Positions 32,118-41,705 of a stretch of 64,000 nt of DNA are shown piece after piece. The notes beneath the pieces are model-generated. The model was not told where the DNA came from. It did not search any database and worked only from the letters and a program-made list of their open reading frames with translations. Each line of letters starts with the position of its first letter. The stretch's first letter is position 1. The position numbers were made by a program, and so were the translations under genes. Source of the stretch: Paralithodes platypus (taxonomy: Eukaryota; Arthropoda; Malacostraca; Decapoda; Lithodidae); NCBI GenBank assembly GCA_032716605.1, contig CM064502.1:55903228-55967227 (forward strand). The letters run 5' to 3'.

Positions 32118-32820
32118 TTAACCCATACAGTACCAGTGACATCCTTTTCATCATATTCTGGCAACTATTAGGCTAGACAATTTTTTCAGCTTAGGAAGGA
32201 CCTCTAGCAATAATAAGGCTTCAGAATATCTCGACCAACCCTTTTAAGTACCACAGATCCTTCTTAACCCTCCTGGCCCGGTTGTCATTTTAAAATGACA
32301 CCACGAATTAAGGGCAGGAGCCCGGGTGTCATTTTAAAATCTGTAAGCTTGAAAGCCTATTCATCTTGGTCTGAACACTGTGCGTCCGACGCATGTAAAC
32401 AAAGCCGATCGTTACGTCACCGCACCTCCGAAAACAAGAAAGAGAAGACTCGTTTGTTATTGTATGTCTGTATGTCGTTGTTTCAGTAGTGAAAAGATCG
32501 TCATATTGCTAACATCGCCTGCAAGTGCTCTCCACTGAAATCGTCATCACAACTGAACCAGTTGACATAGAGAGCTCTACTCAACGCCAGTCTACAGATT
32601 GGAAACCGCACTACATTTATAGATGTGTGGGAAATTTCTAGCAGTTAAACTAAACAAAAATACGGTAGCCTAGGCCTAGACGTTTTTCGGCCAGATCGCC
32701 CGGGTAGCCCACACTGTCATTTTGAGAGCCTGCCCGGGCCAGGAGGGTTAAGCTGCCTAATATCGTCTAAATATAGCTAGAATAAAATATAACAGACGTC
32801 GCTGGTACTCAAAGGGTTAA
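32118..32820. mobile_element. TTAA MITE family C carrying a family G insertion
   Basis: Outer ends TTAACCCATACAGTACCAG and CTGGTACTCAAAGGGTTAA. The interior is split at ACCACAGATCCTTC|TTAA|GCTGCCTAAT by the element at 32264-32751. Confidence 0.85.
32264..32751 (-). mobile_element. TTAA element family G nested in family C
   Basis: 488 bp with both TTAA. Ends TTAACCCTCCTGGCCCGG and CCCGGGCCAGGAGGGTTAA are near-perfect inverted repeats. The interior TCATCACAACTGAACCAGTT and AGAGAGCTCTAC identify it as the inverse of 49784-50270. The left part contains a GTCATTTTAAAATG duplication. Confidence 0.85.
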
Positions 32821-32966
32821 GAAAGATATATGGTAGCTAAAAGAGTTATATAATTGAAATTGTCTGTAACCTTTTAATGGGTAAGCGTCCTTCCTAAGCT
32901 GAAGAGAATCGCCTTCATAGTTGCCGGAATATAATAAAAGGATTTCTCCGGTACTGAATGGGTTAA
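32821..32966. mobile_element. TTAA MITE family C, right part
   Basis: Starts GAAAGATATATGGTAGC and ends CTCCGGTACTGAATGGGTTAA; abuts the previous copy. Confidence 0.6.
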
Positions 32967-33779
32967 TAAAATCATCTACAATAGTTACCCAGAATACACA
33001 AGTAAGCAAAAAGGTCTTGCCAAAGAAAGAGTCACCTGAATCTGTAAAAGTTCAGTGTTATAGGCTTATAAAATGTATTCCCTTCACTTCAAGAGGCCTT
33101 TATGAGTTTAATAAAATTGTCTAGTATAATTATTGTGCTGCTACTTTATTAAATGAGCACAACCTCAAGTTTATAACAAACTCTGCTGGAGATTAAGATG
33201 CAAGAGATGAGAATGGTGAGATAGATGTGTGGGGCCAAATTGCAAGGTAGGATATCTAGTGAAGAGCTGAGGAGACGGTTAGGTATCATGAGTATCAGCG
33301 ATGAGATTTGTACTGTACTAGCAGGCTTGGATGGTTTGGACATGTGGAGAGGATTTATGAATTAAGTTGGGGCTGTTCGGCCTAGGGAACGACTACTACA
33401 GTAGGCTATTACTAAGTTGGGTGAAAAGATGTAAGTCCTTGAACGTGGAGGGAGCTGCACCAAGGGGCAGACCTTGCGGTCTGATCATGAATCAAAGAAC
33501 CTGACCAGTGAGGTACTGTACCTCTGAACAGGGCTGCCTTTACCCAGCTGGGTAAAGGTTACTTTTAGGACCGACAGTGATTTTAGCAATTAGGCCTATT
33601 TCTTGTTTTGTGTTTTTCCTTCATAGTATTTTCTTCTAGTGATGAGTAGCTGAAATGAGTATTTACCCATTATCCAACAATCTAAAAACACTTCCTCTAG
33701 GGCTCGTGTATCCCACGGCTAGCTGTATTCCTCGTCATACTGATCTAAATATATGATGACAAAAAGTCACAAGGGGGTG

Positions 33780-33992
33780 AGGGGGGGAAAACACATTGTG
33801 TATCCCACGCCGACCTGTTTAACCCACACAGCCCAGATGCCCTTCCAGAAGCCATTAGCAGTCTTCCCCGTGGGACACGGATGGCCTTCGAGAAGCCTAT
33901 TTGAGACATTTCCCAACACTGGCATGGTATTTGAAGGGTTGTTTTTACACATGTTTATATACCGTGCTTCCGGAAGGACCGTCACAGTCCCT
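33780..33992. repeat. Dispersed repeat, inverse copy near 43985
   Basis: AACACTGGCATGGTATTTG, ACCGTGCTTCCGGAAGGACC and related words reappear inverted at about 43985-44110. It ends in a (GTT)n stretch at about 33994-34008. Confidence 0.65.
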
Positions 33993-34111
33993 GGGTTGTT
34001 GTTGTTGTTAAAGACAGTGATTCACAAGAAGTGCAGTTTAACTCTCACATGCTAATGGTGACATTTCAGGCTTGTTATACCACCCTTCATTGAGCCACGT
34101 GTCTTTTACAG

Positions 34112-34287
34112 CGTGTCCTGGAGCCGAGAGGCCGAGATCGCGCTTATTCGGAAAGTGAGGGCCGCCCCGGTCCTCTGGAACGTACGGCACCCCAACCACA
34201 ACACAAAAACCGTCAAGAGTGATATGTTTGGCAAGGTGGCGAGGGAGCTCCGGCATCAGTTTCCACACATTGATGGCATTAGAACAG
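34112..34287 (+). CDS. MADF-domain protein, exon 3 (first half of MADF)
   Basis: Acceptor GTGTCTTTTACAG before 34112; donor AGAACAG|GTAGGT after 34287; 176 nt, phase 2 in, phase 1 out. It reads SWSREAEIALIRKVRAAPVL, then WNVRHPNHNTKTVKSDMFGK and VARELRHQFPHIDGIRT. This is the first half of a MADF (Myb/SANT-like, Adf-1 type) domain: L-I-x-x-V helix, P-x-L-W, the HPNH turn and the second helix. Such proteins bind DNA in the nucleus as transcription regulators and are numerous in arthropods. Confidence 0.82.
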
Positions 34288-34418
34288 GTAGGTCTGGAGT
34301 ACTGTACATCTACTGTTTAATAAAGGGTATTAGGATAAGTAGGCTATAATCTACCTAAATTCCACCCATTTTATGTACTGCAAGGTATGGTAAATGTTGA
34401 AATTTCAATTCTCCCTAC

Positions 34419-34750
34419 CAGAGTTGATATTGATTAAATCAATTTGATTTAATCACTTGATTAAATCAATGATTTTTTTTACAAAAAAAAAATAATTATT
34501 TTTTTTATCTGTGAATCAAAATAAAAAAAAATCTGAAGATTTATCATGCTTTCATAAGTTTGTGTAGGCATTGGTTAATTTTAAGATACTGGTACATTAT
34601 GTAGTAACACAAATAACTGATAGCTTTTAAATTTACAAACAAATATATGTATACATAATTATATTTAAAAACAAAAAAAATCAATAAAAAATCAATGATT
34701 TTTGATTTTTTTGATTTTTTTGTTTAAATAAAAAAAAATCAACAACCCTG
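34419..34750. mobile_element. hAT-type MITE with perfect 8-bp target duplication
   Basis: CTCCCTAC at 34411-34418 and again at 34751-34758 flank an AT-rich 332-bp element. Its ends CAGAGTTGATATTGATT and AATCAACAACCCTG are inverted repeats. An 8-bp duplication and CAG-starting ends are hAT hallmarks. Non-coding. Confidence 0.85.
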
Positions 34751-35489
34751 CTCCCTACCAATAAATGCCTACAGTGGCCGATAGAGGCGATGAACGTAAT
34801 ATGTGGACCTATCCACCCTCCCTCTCCTTCAACAATTCTTTATTATAAGCAGTTAGTCAAAATTTCTATAGCTGACACATGCATTGGTCTATTCATACTG
34901 TTGTTTTATATATCTTAAAATCACCCATATTCATAAATAAGGTAGGCTATAATTATTTACAATACAAAGTCAGCAGGTATTTTCCCGCCAATTTTGTTAT
35001 GATAATGAATCAGCTTATAACTATGTTTGTAGTCGTTATCAGCTGCATATGGACTTTCCTTTATTACTATACTATATAAGCACTTAGTGTAGTCGGAAAC
35101 TGCATAATAAAAATGTGTAGAATCACAAAAAATCAAGATAAACTGTGCATATCCTAGGTGTTGGGTATAGTGGTGTCTACAGTCATAGCCATGGCGCTAG
35201 TTCAAAAGCGTCCAGCAGAGGTCTAAAGAGAATTGTTGGTAGGGTCAATTGTGTATTCGTATGTTAATGATTGTCGCATGTTCAAATTGCTAAATTTACT
35301 CGTGGCTTTTACGTTTTATGACTGTGCCATCAAATATACTAGTTAGCCTATAGGCAAAGCTGGAAAACCCCATACACCTTCCAATAAATTAGAACCAGCT
35401 TCATAGGCGACACTGAAAATACCTATGGTACATTATTTGTCACTGATGCAACTATGAAAGTGTAGCACAAAATAGTACAATAATCAAGA

Positions 35490-36000
35490 GAATAATAGAA
35501 TATCTTTCACATCCTTACGGTTTCCCTTGCTACCTTCCCTAACTTTCTTGACTTCTTTCCAGAACAGTTTCTTACACTCCCTCCATTTTACACTCGGATT
35601 CCTTCTAAATACCTCATCTATTCTTCTCTTACCTTCCTTCACTACTCTCTTTTTCTCCAAGTACTGTACCTCGCTCATTTCTGTCTCCAAATCTTTATTT
35701 ATTCTACTACCCAACCACTCTCTATACGCTTTCTTCTTTTCTGTCTCCAAATCTTTATTCCCTCTACTACCCAACCACTCTCTATACGCTTTCTTCTTGT
35801 CTTCCACAGCTATTTTTACCTCTTCTGCCCCCCATGCTGTACCCTTCACTCCCCTCCCTCTTCTCCTTACTCCACACACCTCCTCACTTGCTGCACAGAT
35901 CTTTTCCTTAAATACTTTACTCTCCTCCTCCATACCCTCCAGGTCAAACCTACCTAGTAGTCTTTCTACTGCTCTCCTGAACTCTTCCTGAAAACACACA
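35490..36000 (-). pseudogene. RTE-like retrotransposon, endonuclease-RT linker
   Basis: Minus-strand frame: EEFRRAVERLLGRFDLEGME, EEVCGVRRRGRGVKGTAW, then a duplicated 20-residue block ending LGSRGNKDLETE (35681-35800), then KRRIDEVFRRNPSVKWRECK. The same family as 54878-55412. The duplicated block keeps the frame. Lies in intron 3 of the MADF gene, antisense. Confidence 0.75.
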
Positions 36001-36004
36001 CACC

Positions 36005-36262
36005 CACCCACCCAGCTCTTCTGAGCTATCAGAAGAGACTGGATGACTCCGTCGACGACACCTGACCAGGATGTAACACAGCACCCCATATCATTAAGCA
36101 CTTCATAGAAGACTGCATTTCACACAATCACTTACGCCAACAACATAGTCTACACTCCTTGAGAGCCCTGTGGGAAAGCCCGATCATAGCCATGGCCTTC
36201 CTTAGGGACTCGGGGCTGTTCGGCCAGGCAGCTTAGGGAACGACAACAACAATAACAACAAC
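36005..36262 (+). pseudogene. Non-LTR retrotransposon 3' end with (AAC)n tail
   Basis: LLSYQKRLDDSVDDT, a stop, PGCNTAPHIIKHFIEDCISH, LRALWESPIIAMAFLRDSGL and FGQAA, then stop, GGAACG and (ACA)n. It holds the uninterrupted TTAA (CATATCATTAAGCAC, about 36094) where the copy at 26885 carries family F. Confidence 0.75.
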
Positions 36263-36398
36263 AAAACTCAATCCTCTACACATAGTTCTCATTCTCACCT
36301 CCCTCACCACACCATCCATATACTGTATACATTAAACAGCCACAATGACATGACAACCCTGTCGCAAACCTACATTTACCTCAAACCATTCACTCGAC

Positions 36399-36431
<33 letters not shown>
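36399..36431. repeat. (TTA)n microsatellite at end of intron 3
   Basis: About ten TTA units ending 16 bases before the exon 4 boundary, so it forms part of the T-rich acceptor region. Confidence 0.9.
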
Positions 36432-36433
<2 letters not shown>

Positions 36434-36447
36434 TGTATCTGTTACAG

Positions 36448-36845
36448 GGAGTGTTTGGGAGAAGTTCCACTCCCTGAAGACCCACTTCCGACATGAACTA
36501 TTGCGAGTCAAAAGCGAGCGTACTGGGTCGAATTGCAGCCAGACCAAGTGGGACTTGTTTGACTCTCTACTGTTCTTGACCACCAACACAGCCCCTTCCA
36601 GCCCAGCACCGAGGCGACCAGACCCCAATGCCCCCGCCAACAACAACAACGCGTCCGCCTCCAACTCTGGCCAAGTATACGCTCATAACTCCGGCAGTGT
36701 ACCTCAAGCAAACTCCGCACACATGTCTGGAGCAGGCCCGAGGATGCCTGTGCTCGACCTCAGGGATGGACTTGAATATAACTCCTCTCAGATTATTGAG
36801 GTGAACCCCATGGATGTTCTCGCCTTGGGCTGCTCAGAAATGCAG
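36448..36845 (+). CDS. MADF-domain protein, exon 4 (second half of MADF and linker)
   Basis: Acceptor TTTGTATCTGTTACAG before 36448. The first two bases complete Gly, giving GSVWEKFHSLKTHFRHELLR, the third MADF helix with its W..L...FR.E pattern. Then SNCSQTKWDLFDSLLFL closes the domain. A long low-complexity region follows (SSPAPRRPDPNAPANNNNAS, then SGQVYAHNSG) and MPVLDLRDGLEYN. Donor candidate ATGCAG|GTACAA after 36845, phase 0. If unspliced, the frame ends at 36977 with text that looks intronic. No BESS motif is visible, so a further exon is likely. Confidence 0.82.
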
Positions 36846-36962
36846 GTACAAATCCTCATGCACATCAATCTTAATCATTTTTTTCATGTTAAATTTAACT
36901 GGAGAGATCTTGAAATTGTAGACACTCCTTTAATACCTAAAAGAATCATAATTGTTATCTAT

Positions 36963-37090
36963 CATCATAATCTCTGATGCCTTGGTTCCTCCTGGGAAGC
37001 CCCTAAAAGGGATGGCTATGACAGAAATGCCTCCAGGCTACTTTGTTCAGACATGCTCCTTTTGCCTGCTCCATAATGCTTCTTCTACCG
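36963..37090 (+). repeat. Dispersed repeat, CCCCTAAAAGGGATGGCCATG family, copy 1
   Basis: CATCATAATCTCTGATGCC, TCCTGGGAAGCCCCTAAAAG and AGAAATGCCTCCAGGCTAC. Further copies at about 39955-40070 and 51369-51480; the CAT-rich start suggests a short retroposed element. Confidence 0.65.
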
Positions 37091-37235
37091 TTCTCAGTCC
37101 TTTAAAAATGTGTTGATCGGTTCCCGGACAATTCAATCATTAGACCATTCCAGTCAGTATATCTCAACCAGTGCTAAGTGAACCAGGGCCATCTTAAAAA
37201 CCCTTAACCAAACTTAACCTAACTATAATAATAGA

Positions 37236-37420
37236 TTGGGAGAGAGGTATCCTTACCAGGATTCGAACCCACTCACTCCAAGTATATTTGGGAGATTCAT
37301 GCACCGTAACCACTCGGCCATAAGCGGATAGCTCATGGCCGAGTGGTTACGGTGCCCAGCTCTCCCAAATATGCCTGGAGTGAGTGTGTTCGAATCCTGG
37401 TAAGGATACCTCTTTCCCAA
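37236..37420. repeat. Palindrome made of two inverted tRNA-like SINE heads
   Basis: Left half (minus) and right half (plus) each contain CATGGCCGAGTGGTTACGGT (A-box) and GTTCGAATCCTGG-like text (B-box). Arms of about 85 bp around a short centre near 37325-37335. The acceptor stems do not pair like a true tRNA. Confidence 0.75.
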
Positions 37421-37542
37421 CCTGTCGTACATTTTAATTAAATATTAATAGAGTTGGTATTTTTCAGCCAGTAGATCTTAACTGGTGCTAAATCAACCAA
37501 CACCAACTAAACCAGAGCCAACAGTATTGGTTGAGTTGGCAC

Positions 37543-37765
37543 TATAGGTAGCGCCAGCGAACTTGACAATAATCTTGATCCTTGATCTCGCTGTAACTCA
37601 AAAGGGCCTAGAGCAAACTGGCTATAATATCCACAACTATTTCCTGGTGGACTCTTCCCAAATGATAGAAACGTCAGCCCGATTGCTTTTATTTATTTTG
37701 AGTTAATGAGTTACAAGAAGTTAAAGGATCAAGATTTTAGTCAAGTTCGTTGGCGCTACCTATAG
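37543..37765. mobile_element. Foldback element with CTATAGGTAGCGCC ends, copy 1
   Basis: CTATAGGTAGCGCCAGCGAA at the left and TTCGTTGGCGCTACCTATAG at the right, near-perfect inverted ends with AACTTGACAATAATCTTGAT and its inverse inside. Second copy at 38905-39114; a related one at 43735-43962. Confidence 0.8.
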
Positions 37766-37939
37766 TTAAAATGGTGTACAGTGCCAAGTTTAAATCCAGA
37801 CATCATAATAGTACTTTATAGCTTGAGTTGGCACTGGTTGACAGCTCTTGGTGGAAATACTCTAATGGTTGAATAGTCTGGTCACCGTTTTGATCTAGGC
37901 CTATTGTCTTTATACAAATCATGGATCGTTTTCACCTAA

Positions 37940-38165
37940 CATCTATACAGTACCTATCAAGCCGAGCTAATAAGTGATGTCTCGGCACCAAGTATGTCTT
38001 GATCAATAATTGGTATCAGCAATATCTAAGCTTCATTTCTGTATATCGAATGAAATATACAAACATGTTCCTACACTTACCCACCCTATTCAACATCTGA
38101 CAGACATTATTACACCACAGAGCTAGCCAAACGTAATGACAGCTGGGACTTTACTTATTAGCACG
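37940..38165. repeat. Dispersed repeat, inverse copy at 43030-43250
   Basis: GTGATGTCTCGGCACCAAG, CTTACCCACCCTATTCAACA and AAACGTAATGACAGCTG all occur inverted at 43030-43250. No coding. Confidence 0.7.
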
Positions 38166-38258
38166 ACTGTGCAGTCTATTAATGTTTTTGACTCTCTGTC
38201 CTCATCCATTCTCTGTACCAGGGTGGCTAACTGGGGCAATGTTATTTTTAGGACCAAG

Positions 38259-38596
38259 TTAAGGGGAGATTTCCACTTGAGGGATTTTTTTTCTTGACCC
38301 CTTTCTCCTTCATGGTTAGCCCCATTGCTTTTGATATTTTAAGACGTTCGCCCCATTAGTTTGGCGATTTTAAGAACTTTCACCCCATTTCTGTCAATTT
38401 TAAGACTTTGTGTGCCATTTAGGTGTCTATTTTTTTCCTGGCGAGCGATAGCGAGCCTGTAATTTAAGAGGAACCGGCCTTTGGCCGGGAAATTTTTCTA
38501 CCGAAAAATGTACAAATTTATCTTGAAAGGGGTTCTAGGGGCTGTAATGTTAAGCTTGATGGAGGTCTAGCGAACTAACTAAAAACATCCCCTTAA
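38259..38596 (-). mobile_element. TTAA MITE family A, intact copy
   Basis: TTAAGGGGAGATTTCCACTTG at the left, AAAACATCCCCTTAA at the right; TTAA on both sides; 338 bp. Contains GGCGAGCGATAGCGAGCCTG and a small GGCCTTTGGCCGG hairpin. This is the best reference copy of the family. Confidence 0.85.
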
Positions 38597-38689
38597 GTGT
38601 GAGAGGAAATGCAAGACACTTTGAATGAAATTGCATTGTTTTGCCCATTTAATCACTTCTAGGGGCATAAAAGCAGCTAATGTATAATG

Positions 38690-38805
38690 CATTATTTTGG
38701 TGCGAGTATCCTTGGTTCGAATCCTTAGAGTGCCACATGTATTTGATGATTTCAGTAATTTTGGTGCGAGTACCCTTGGTTCGAGTCCTTGGAGTGCCAC
38801 ATGTA
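38690..38805 (+). mobile_element. Two tandem partial SINE copies, GGAGTGCCACATGT family
   Basis: TTTTGGTGCGAGTA followed by a GGTTCGA B-box, AGTGCCACATGTATTTGATG, repeated twice at about 38697 and 38760. Confidence 0.6.
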
Positions 38806-38904
38806 TTTGATGATTTCATTAATTGAGTTTAGAAGTAAAGTTGGTTGGTGGAAAAAACAAAAATAATTTATAACCCCTTAACCCTGGGTGACGCCATATG
38901 GTGT

Positions 38905-39114
38905 TATAGGTAGCGAACTTGACAATAATCTTGATCTCTGACCTCTCTGTAACTCAAAAGGGCCTAGAGCAAACTGACTGTAAATATCCGCACCTATTTC
39001 CTGGTGGACTCTTCCCAAATGATAGAAACGGCAGCCCGATTGCTTTCGTTCTTTTCGAGTTATAAGAAGTTAAGGGGTCAAGATTATTGTCAAGTTCGTT
39101 GGCACTACCTATAG
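38905..39114. mobile_element. Foldback element with CTATAGGTAG ends, copy 2
   Basis: ATAGGTAGCGAACTTGACAA at the left, GTTGGCACTACCTATAG at the right; interior matches 37543-37765 with scattered differences. Confidence 0.75.
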
Positions 39115-39329
39115 TGGGGTTAATTGGCAGCACCCGAGCGATGCGTATTTGGCGTCGGCATGTTTCGCCCCAAGCAATCATATTTTCCATAGTGCAATCC
39201 CGGCCCTATCCACCTTGTGGTGAACTAAGCTCCATTCCCAGCCCCTTCTGCGCTCTCACAAGCCTCTCCCTTCTCCTCTCAACCATCTCTCCCACCCACA
39301 AGCACCCAAATCCATCTCTCTGTCTCTCT

Positions 39330-39480
39330 CTCTCTCTCTATTCTCTTCTCTCGAGACAGAGCCCGAACAGGGACAACACAACACAACAAAAAACAAAACT
39401 AAAACAAACTCAAAATCACACACATCTAGGTCTTCCAGGAGAAATCCCCATAGACCCACATACACACAGTAATTTCCCTT
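39330..39480 (-). repeat. RTE-like retrotransposon 3' tail
   Basis: CGAGACAGAGCCCGAACAGGG and TCTAGGTCTTCCAGGAGAA are the inverse of the non-coding tail at 11640-11720. Confidence 0.55.
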
Positions 39481-39774
39481 TATCACAAACCCACATATTA
39501 TTCTTTTACTGCTAAATATCAATAGCTACAGCTTAGATTTCCTTAGCCTAAAACTTGAAAGTAGTTAATTGTGCCCCGGAAGTTTAGCCCAAATATTTTC
39601 TCCCCAGCCAATTTCTCCCATATTTTCTCCCCAGGCAATTGTCCGACAGAACAAGTTGCCCCTCAAAATCTACTCTTACAAACTATACCTAGAATGAATG
39701 AGTAAGCTTGTGTAAATCATATTTTTTCACCAACCAACTCTATTTCTAAACTCAATTAATGAAATCAACATACA

Positions 39775-39860
39775 CATGTGGCACTCCAAGGACTCGAACC
39801 TAGGATACTCACACCGAAATTCCGCGCATTTATGCATTACGTTATCAAGACAGTGAATAG
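39775..39860 (-). mobile_element. tRNA-derived SINE, GGAGTGCCACATGT family
   Basis: Nearly the same as 22848-22935: CACATGTGGCACTCCAAGGA, CTCGAACCTAGGATACTCAC and GCATTACGTTATCAAGACAG. Confidence 0.65.
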
Positions 39861-39954
39861 GTGAAGTTGAGCATTGCCCCTTAATGTGACCTAATTGCCT
39901 CAAACTTGATGTAAACTACACCAACCTACCTAAACTGACCTAATTCCATAATCA

Positions 39955-40070
39955 TCATCATCATCTCCGACATCTAGCTTTCTCCTGGGAAACCCCTGCT
40001 AAAGAATGGCCATGGTAGAAATGCGTCTAGGCTACTATGTCCAGGCATGCTTCCTTTGCCCGTACCATCT
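39955..40070 (+). repeat. Dispersed repeat, CCCCT..GGATGGCCATG family, copy 2
   Basis: (CAT)n then TCTCCTGGGAAACCCCTGC, AATGGCCATGGTAGAAATGC and CAGGCATGCTTCCTTTGCC. Confidence 0.65.
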
Positions 40071-40263
40071 TAACCTTAACTAACCTATCCTAAGCTTAGC
40101 CTGACCTATTCTAACTTTATCTAACTTTCCCTAATTTAACTTCTATTTCCTATCTTTGCTTCACCTAACCGTACCTAACCTAACTACAGTATAGTCTATT
40201 AACCCGTTACTATCCTTGCTTCACCTAACCGTACCTAACCTAACTACAGTATAGCCTAGTCTA

Positions 40264-40473
40264 TTAACCGTTCAGTACCAGGGACGTCCTTTTCATCATA
40301 TTCTGGAACTTATTAGCCGATTATACCTTAGGAAGGACCTCTAGCAATACTAAGGCTTCAAACTATCTCAACCAACCCTTTTAACTACAACAGATCCTTC
40401 CTAAGCTGCATAATATCGTCAACATGTAGCTAGAATATAGTATAACACACGTCGCTGGTACTCAAAGGGTTAA
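40264..40473. mobile_element. TTAA MITE family C
   Basis: TTAACCGTTCAGTACCAGGG at the left, CTGGTACTCAAAGGGTTAA at the right; uninterrupted CCTTCCTAAGCTGCATAAT inside. Confidence 0.8.
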
Positions 40474-40498
40474 CTGCGACTTGTGTAGAAACTTCTTT

Positions 40499-40708
40499 CG
40501 CCCTTTCTTTACCGACGACGTCCTTTTATTTTTATTTCAGCTACATTTGGACGATTTTATGAAGCTTAGGAAGGATATATGGTAGCTAAAAGGATCGATT
40601 GTGATAGTCTGTAGTCTTTTAATTGGTAGAGGTCCTTCCTAAGCTGAATATAATCTAATAGTTGCCAGAATCTAATGAAATGAACATCACCGGTAGAGAA
40701 GGGGCTAA
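40499..40708. mobile_element. TTAA MITE family C, decayed ends
   Basis: CGCCCTTTCTTTACCGACG at the left and CACCGGTAGAGAAGGGGCTAA at the right. Confidence 0.7.
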
Positions 40709-40902
40709 CACAGGGAGGGCTTAAGCAAGAAGTCTGTACATTTCCAGACTTATTTTCTGGATGCATATTCTCAAATAGTATAAATATCAGTTAGATTACT
40801 CGATCCTGTCCAAACTCTGAAAGGTTGGGAGTCAGGATTTTATACTATAGTCATAATAGATAGATCACAAAATACCCTAGCCTTAATTATATTTTTTACA
40901 TA

Positions 40903-41127
40903 CCGTGAAATGACCTAGCTTCGGACGGGGGCTATACTTCGGACATTTCTGGATAAAAGTATGTAAGCTACAGTTATGGAAAAACGACTCTGCATTATGG
41001 AAGAACACCGCAGACATACTTGTTTTTCCATAACATCATGTATTTATCCCATAACTGTGGTTCATTGTATATTTTTTCTAGAGTGTCCGAAGTTATCTCC
41101 CCGTCCGAAGTTACGTCATGTTACCGG
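40903..41127. mobile_element. Foldback MITE with CTTCGGACGGGG arms
   Basis: CCGTGAAATGACCTAGCTTC and GGACGGGG at the left; CCCCGTCCGAAGTTACGTCA at the right. Inner arms TTATGGAAAAAC and GTTTTTCCATAA also pair. Flanked by a 34-bp imperfect direct repeat (AAATACCCTAG..TTAATTATATTTTT). Confidence 0.75.
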
Positions 41128-41413
41128 TAGCTCAAAATACCCTAGCTTTAATTATATTTTTGACATGGCTCTATATTCGTGGGACATTTGTCCAGATAGA
41201 CTAAGAGCCATATAGTGTTGCCAATTTAGCTAATTTCCCGCTAGATCTACGGGTATTTGCTTCGATCTAGAGGCAAATTTTTACATCCAGAGACATGAAT
41301 TCTAGCGATACTCTGCAGAATTGAGCCACTTTAGAGCGATATTGTAGAGCTTGTGCCATTATTCTATCCATTTTCGGCATTTGTTTACTATCTAGCGGAC
41401 TTTATTTGGTAAA

Positions 41414-41613
41414 GCCGCTGTCACACGAGCGATTTTTCCGTCAATTTTCCATGAGCAAGTTTTTTCTCGTTATATTTCGGGACTTGTTTGCACTGGTATC
41501 GGTAACTAGACTGAAAGTAGAGTATGTTAGGCGGTTGAATTCTGATAAAGTGTAATTTTTGAAGCTGCCAGACCATAATTGCTCGTAAAAATGGCTCGTG
41601 TGACTCCGGCTTA
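41414..41613. mobile_element. Foldback MITE with CCGCTGTCACACGAGC ends, copy 2
   Basis: AAGCCGCTGTCACACGAGCG at the left and GGCTCGTGTGACTCCGGCTT at the right. Confidence 0.8.
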
Positions 41614-41705
41614 ACTCTGGAGCCATACCATCTTAGATTATTTTCACCCACTCAATCACCCCGCCTTTTACTCATAGAGCCAATTCTCTGTTTTCTTACA
41701 CATTG

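Larger units (their letters stand above)
37110..37890. repeat. Broken foldback repeat (CCAGTAG family) holding two insertions
   Basis: Pieces GTATATCTCAACCAGTGC, CAGCCAGTAGATCTTAACTG and GGCACTGGTTGACAGCTC correspond to the arms at 2330-2512. Between them lie an inverted SINE pair (37236-37420) and a foldback element (37543-37765). Confidence 0.6.

Noticed and set aside
35527..35991. 154-codon + frame rich in Leu/Ser/Phe
   Set aside because: Antisense shadow of the RTE linker on the minus strand.
37331..37410. Possible functional tRNA gene with GGCCGAGTGGTTA and GTTCGAATCC
   Set aside because: The acceptor-stem halves do not pair and the anticodon arm is poor; the inverted twin next to it fits SINE heads better.
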